Shown: piece by piece, positions 62,836 through 64,000 of the stretch | Position numbering within the stretch: position 1 is the stretch's first letter | How the letters are laid out: the number at the start of each line of letters is the position of its first letter | From: Chitinophagales bacterium | GTDB lineage: Bacteria > Bacteroidota > Bacteroidia > Chitinophagales > JADIYW01 | Direction of reading: 5' to 3' | Length of the DNA stretch: 64,000 nt | NCBI GenBank assembly: GCA_020636545.1 | Contig: JACJXS010000010.1 | Location: forward strand, 124,001 to 188,000 | Position numbers and translations under genes: made by a program | Notes under the pieces: model-generated | Seen by the model: only the letters and a program-made list of their open reading frames with translations | What the model was told of the DNA's origin: nothing | Database searches by the model: none

Positions 62836-64000
62836 TTATTCAAAAACTGCAACACCTACCCCTTCTGTTTTTGACTTCCAATTATATACTGGAATTTTTC
62901 TGCCATTCAGTTCAAACAATATTGTTTCAGGTGTTTGGGTTTGAAAATAAACATCTGCTCCTTTTAGAAATGGGAATAATGCAAAGGAAGGAATAGAAGA
63001 ATTATCCGTCCTATTATTTTTATTATCATCATACATGAAAAGTGCGATTGTTGTATTGCTTTCAGTCGCAAATATATTATTTGAATAATTATATCCATTT
63101 ACTTTTAAAACATCTCGACCAGAAACTACGGACTGGCTTGCTCCAAAAAATGCCACAACACTTTTATCATCATCTTGTGGCAGTGATGCTAAAAACATAC
63201 TTGCTAAACTCCCATCTTCTGGAAATGAACGCAAATACACTAATTGATCACTTCTCAAAAATGGTTCACGATAATAATGCACTTTTCTATTTTTGGGTAC
63301 ACTTGGATTGTAAACTACAAATTCATAATGAGTAGATTTTTTCGCTTCAAAATCGCCCCAATGCCCAGCAGCATCAGTTGTAAAAATAGCATTAGGCTTT
63401 GAATTAATTCGATAGCCTGTATTTGTATTTACCTCAAAAACTTCAACAATGGTTCCAGCTTGTGGTATATTCTCTCCAAAACTTACTGCTTTGCCTGAAA
63501 GTATAATTTTATCCTCTTCGACAATATCTAAAGTACTCGGTTTTATTTTGTTTAAAAATTGAAATATCGTTTCAAATGTGGCTTCACAAGTTGCTACTTC
63601 ATAATGATCTTTTTTAAACAATCTCAAATTTTTTACGCCTCTAATATCACCTCCAAAAGTCATAATTTTATCATCAGCAGAATAGATATTTAAAGTAGGT
63701 AAGTTCCCAGACTGTCCACCTGCTCCACCTTGTTTGAGTCCAGCAAGCAATACTAAATTTTCAACTTTCTTAGATTGCTCATACTTCTTACAATAATCAT
63801 ATACCAAAATTGCACCACGCGAATGACCAACTAAGTTTATTTTTCTAGCTTTTGTTTTAGCTAGTACATCATCAATAAACTTATCCAAGCTATTCTCTGG
63901 ATTATTAATTACATCTAAAGTATTGTAATCAAATGCATATAATTCATCTAAACTATAACCATTAGAAGCAAATCTTTTTACTTGCTTTTCATAAGTATCA
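62836..64000 (-). CDS. Alpha/beta hydrolase with lipase-like nucleophile elbow, 5' end cut by window
   Basis: The frame is open to the right edge, giving at least 388 residues. KINLVGHSRGAILVYDYCKKY carries the Ser nucleophile in GHSRG. Upstream lies KQVKRFASNGYSLDELYAFDYNT, typical of triacylglycerol lipase/PGAP1-type alpha/beta hydrolases. Asp and His candidates are in NIYSADDKIMTFGG and KKDHYEVATC. After about residue 160 a beta-sandwich-like domain begins (SGKAVSFGENIPQAGTIVEVFEVN), resembling carboxypeptidase regulatory domains. Probably secreted, but the N-terminus lies outside the window. Confidence 0.8.
   Translation of the reverse strand, partial: DTYEKQVKRFASNGYSLDELYAFDYNTLDVINNPENSLDKFIDDVLAKTKARKINLVGHSRGAILVYDYCKKYEQSKKVENLVLLAGLKQGGAGGQSGNLPTLNIYSADDKIMTFGGDIRGVKNLRLFKKDHYEVATCEATFETIFQFLNKIKPSTLDIVEEDKIILSGKAVSFGENIPQAGTIVEVFEVNTNTGYRINSKPNAIFTTDAAGHWGDFEAKKSTHYEFVVYNPSVPKNRKVHYYREPFLRSDQLVYLRSFPEDGSLASMFLASLPQDDDKSVVAFFGASQSVVSGRDVLKVNGYNYSNNIFATESNTTIALFMYDDNKNNRTDNSSIPSFALFPFLKGADVYFQTQTPETILFELNGRKIPVYNWKSKTEGVGVAVFE

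Overview
This window is a low-GC chromosomal segment from a member of the Bacteroidota. The evidence is the -7 promoter element TAnnTTTG upstream of many genes, the lack of clear Shine-Dalgarno sequences, the Bacteroidota-type long purC, the exbB-exbD-exbD-tonB set, PorT-like and RemB/Wzi-like outer-membrane proteins, a DUF3276 protein, and a sulfite reductase fused to a C-terminal HEPN-like region. Most of the window is core metabolism and information processing; I cannot name the genus. No CRISPR array, rRNA or tRNA was recognised.

Layout. 1-2.1 kb: a cut-off penicillin-acylase-family gene and a decayed parDE toxin-antitoxin pair whose palindromic operator survives. 2.2-10.1 kb: purC, phoH, a SAM hydroxide adenosyltransferase relative, a small monooxygenase, nnrDE, pyrD, a Cys/Met PLP enzyme and an acyltransferase. 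10.2-12.6 kb: a sulfite reductase behind what looks like a complete cysteine transcription attenuator (leader peptide with four Cys codons, mutually exclusive hairpins, terminator) and an operator-like palindrome. 12.6-17.5 kb: an amidase, then hisGDC behind a His-containing leader peptide and hairpin. 17.6-24.0 kb: metK, rpsU, xerC/D-like recombinase, hibernation factor, hisS, metG. 24.1-25.4 kb: an AAA/DUF4143 ATPase bounded by two near-identical 41-bp palindromes. 25.4-31 kb: acetyltransferase, TauD-like dioxygenase, BASS transporter, phosphodiesterase, pdxA, leucyl aminopeptidase. 31.2-32.5 kb: an IS1-type transposase with a duplicated left-end motif and gene-poor flanks. 32.5-43.3 kb: secreted protein, purK, SDR, heme A synthase, TrpF-like protein, lipoprotein, gltA, PstS-like protein, and the TonB energising operon. 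43.4-45.0 kb: a thioesterase, then rnpB and rnpA meeting tail to tail, with rpmH upstream of rnpA; rnpA has no ATG, GTG or TTG start before mid-protein. 45.1-54.8 kb: DUF4783-like protein, gpmI, lipoprotein, flippase, leuA, outer-membrane proteins and a polyprenyl glycosylphosphotransferase. 55-57.4 kb: recA followed by a pseudogene with two nonsense codons and then a second, diverged copy of the recA 3' end. 57.7-64 kb: porin, ABC exporter, DUF3276 protein, cysS and a truncated alpha/beta hydrolase.

The most notable signal is regulatory. Two amino-acid leader peptides start about 5-7 bases after a TAnnTTTG box. The same box lies about 4 bases before the 5' end of rnpB, so these leader mRNAs should have almost no 5' UTR. 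At least five ordinary genes share this geometry. Attenuation from near-leaderless leader peptides is the best candidate here for an under-described system. The palindrome-bounded ATPase-nuclease cassette and the recA 3'-end duplication are the next two.
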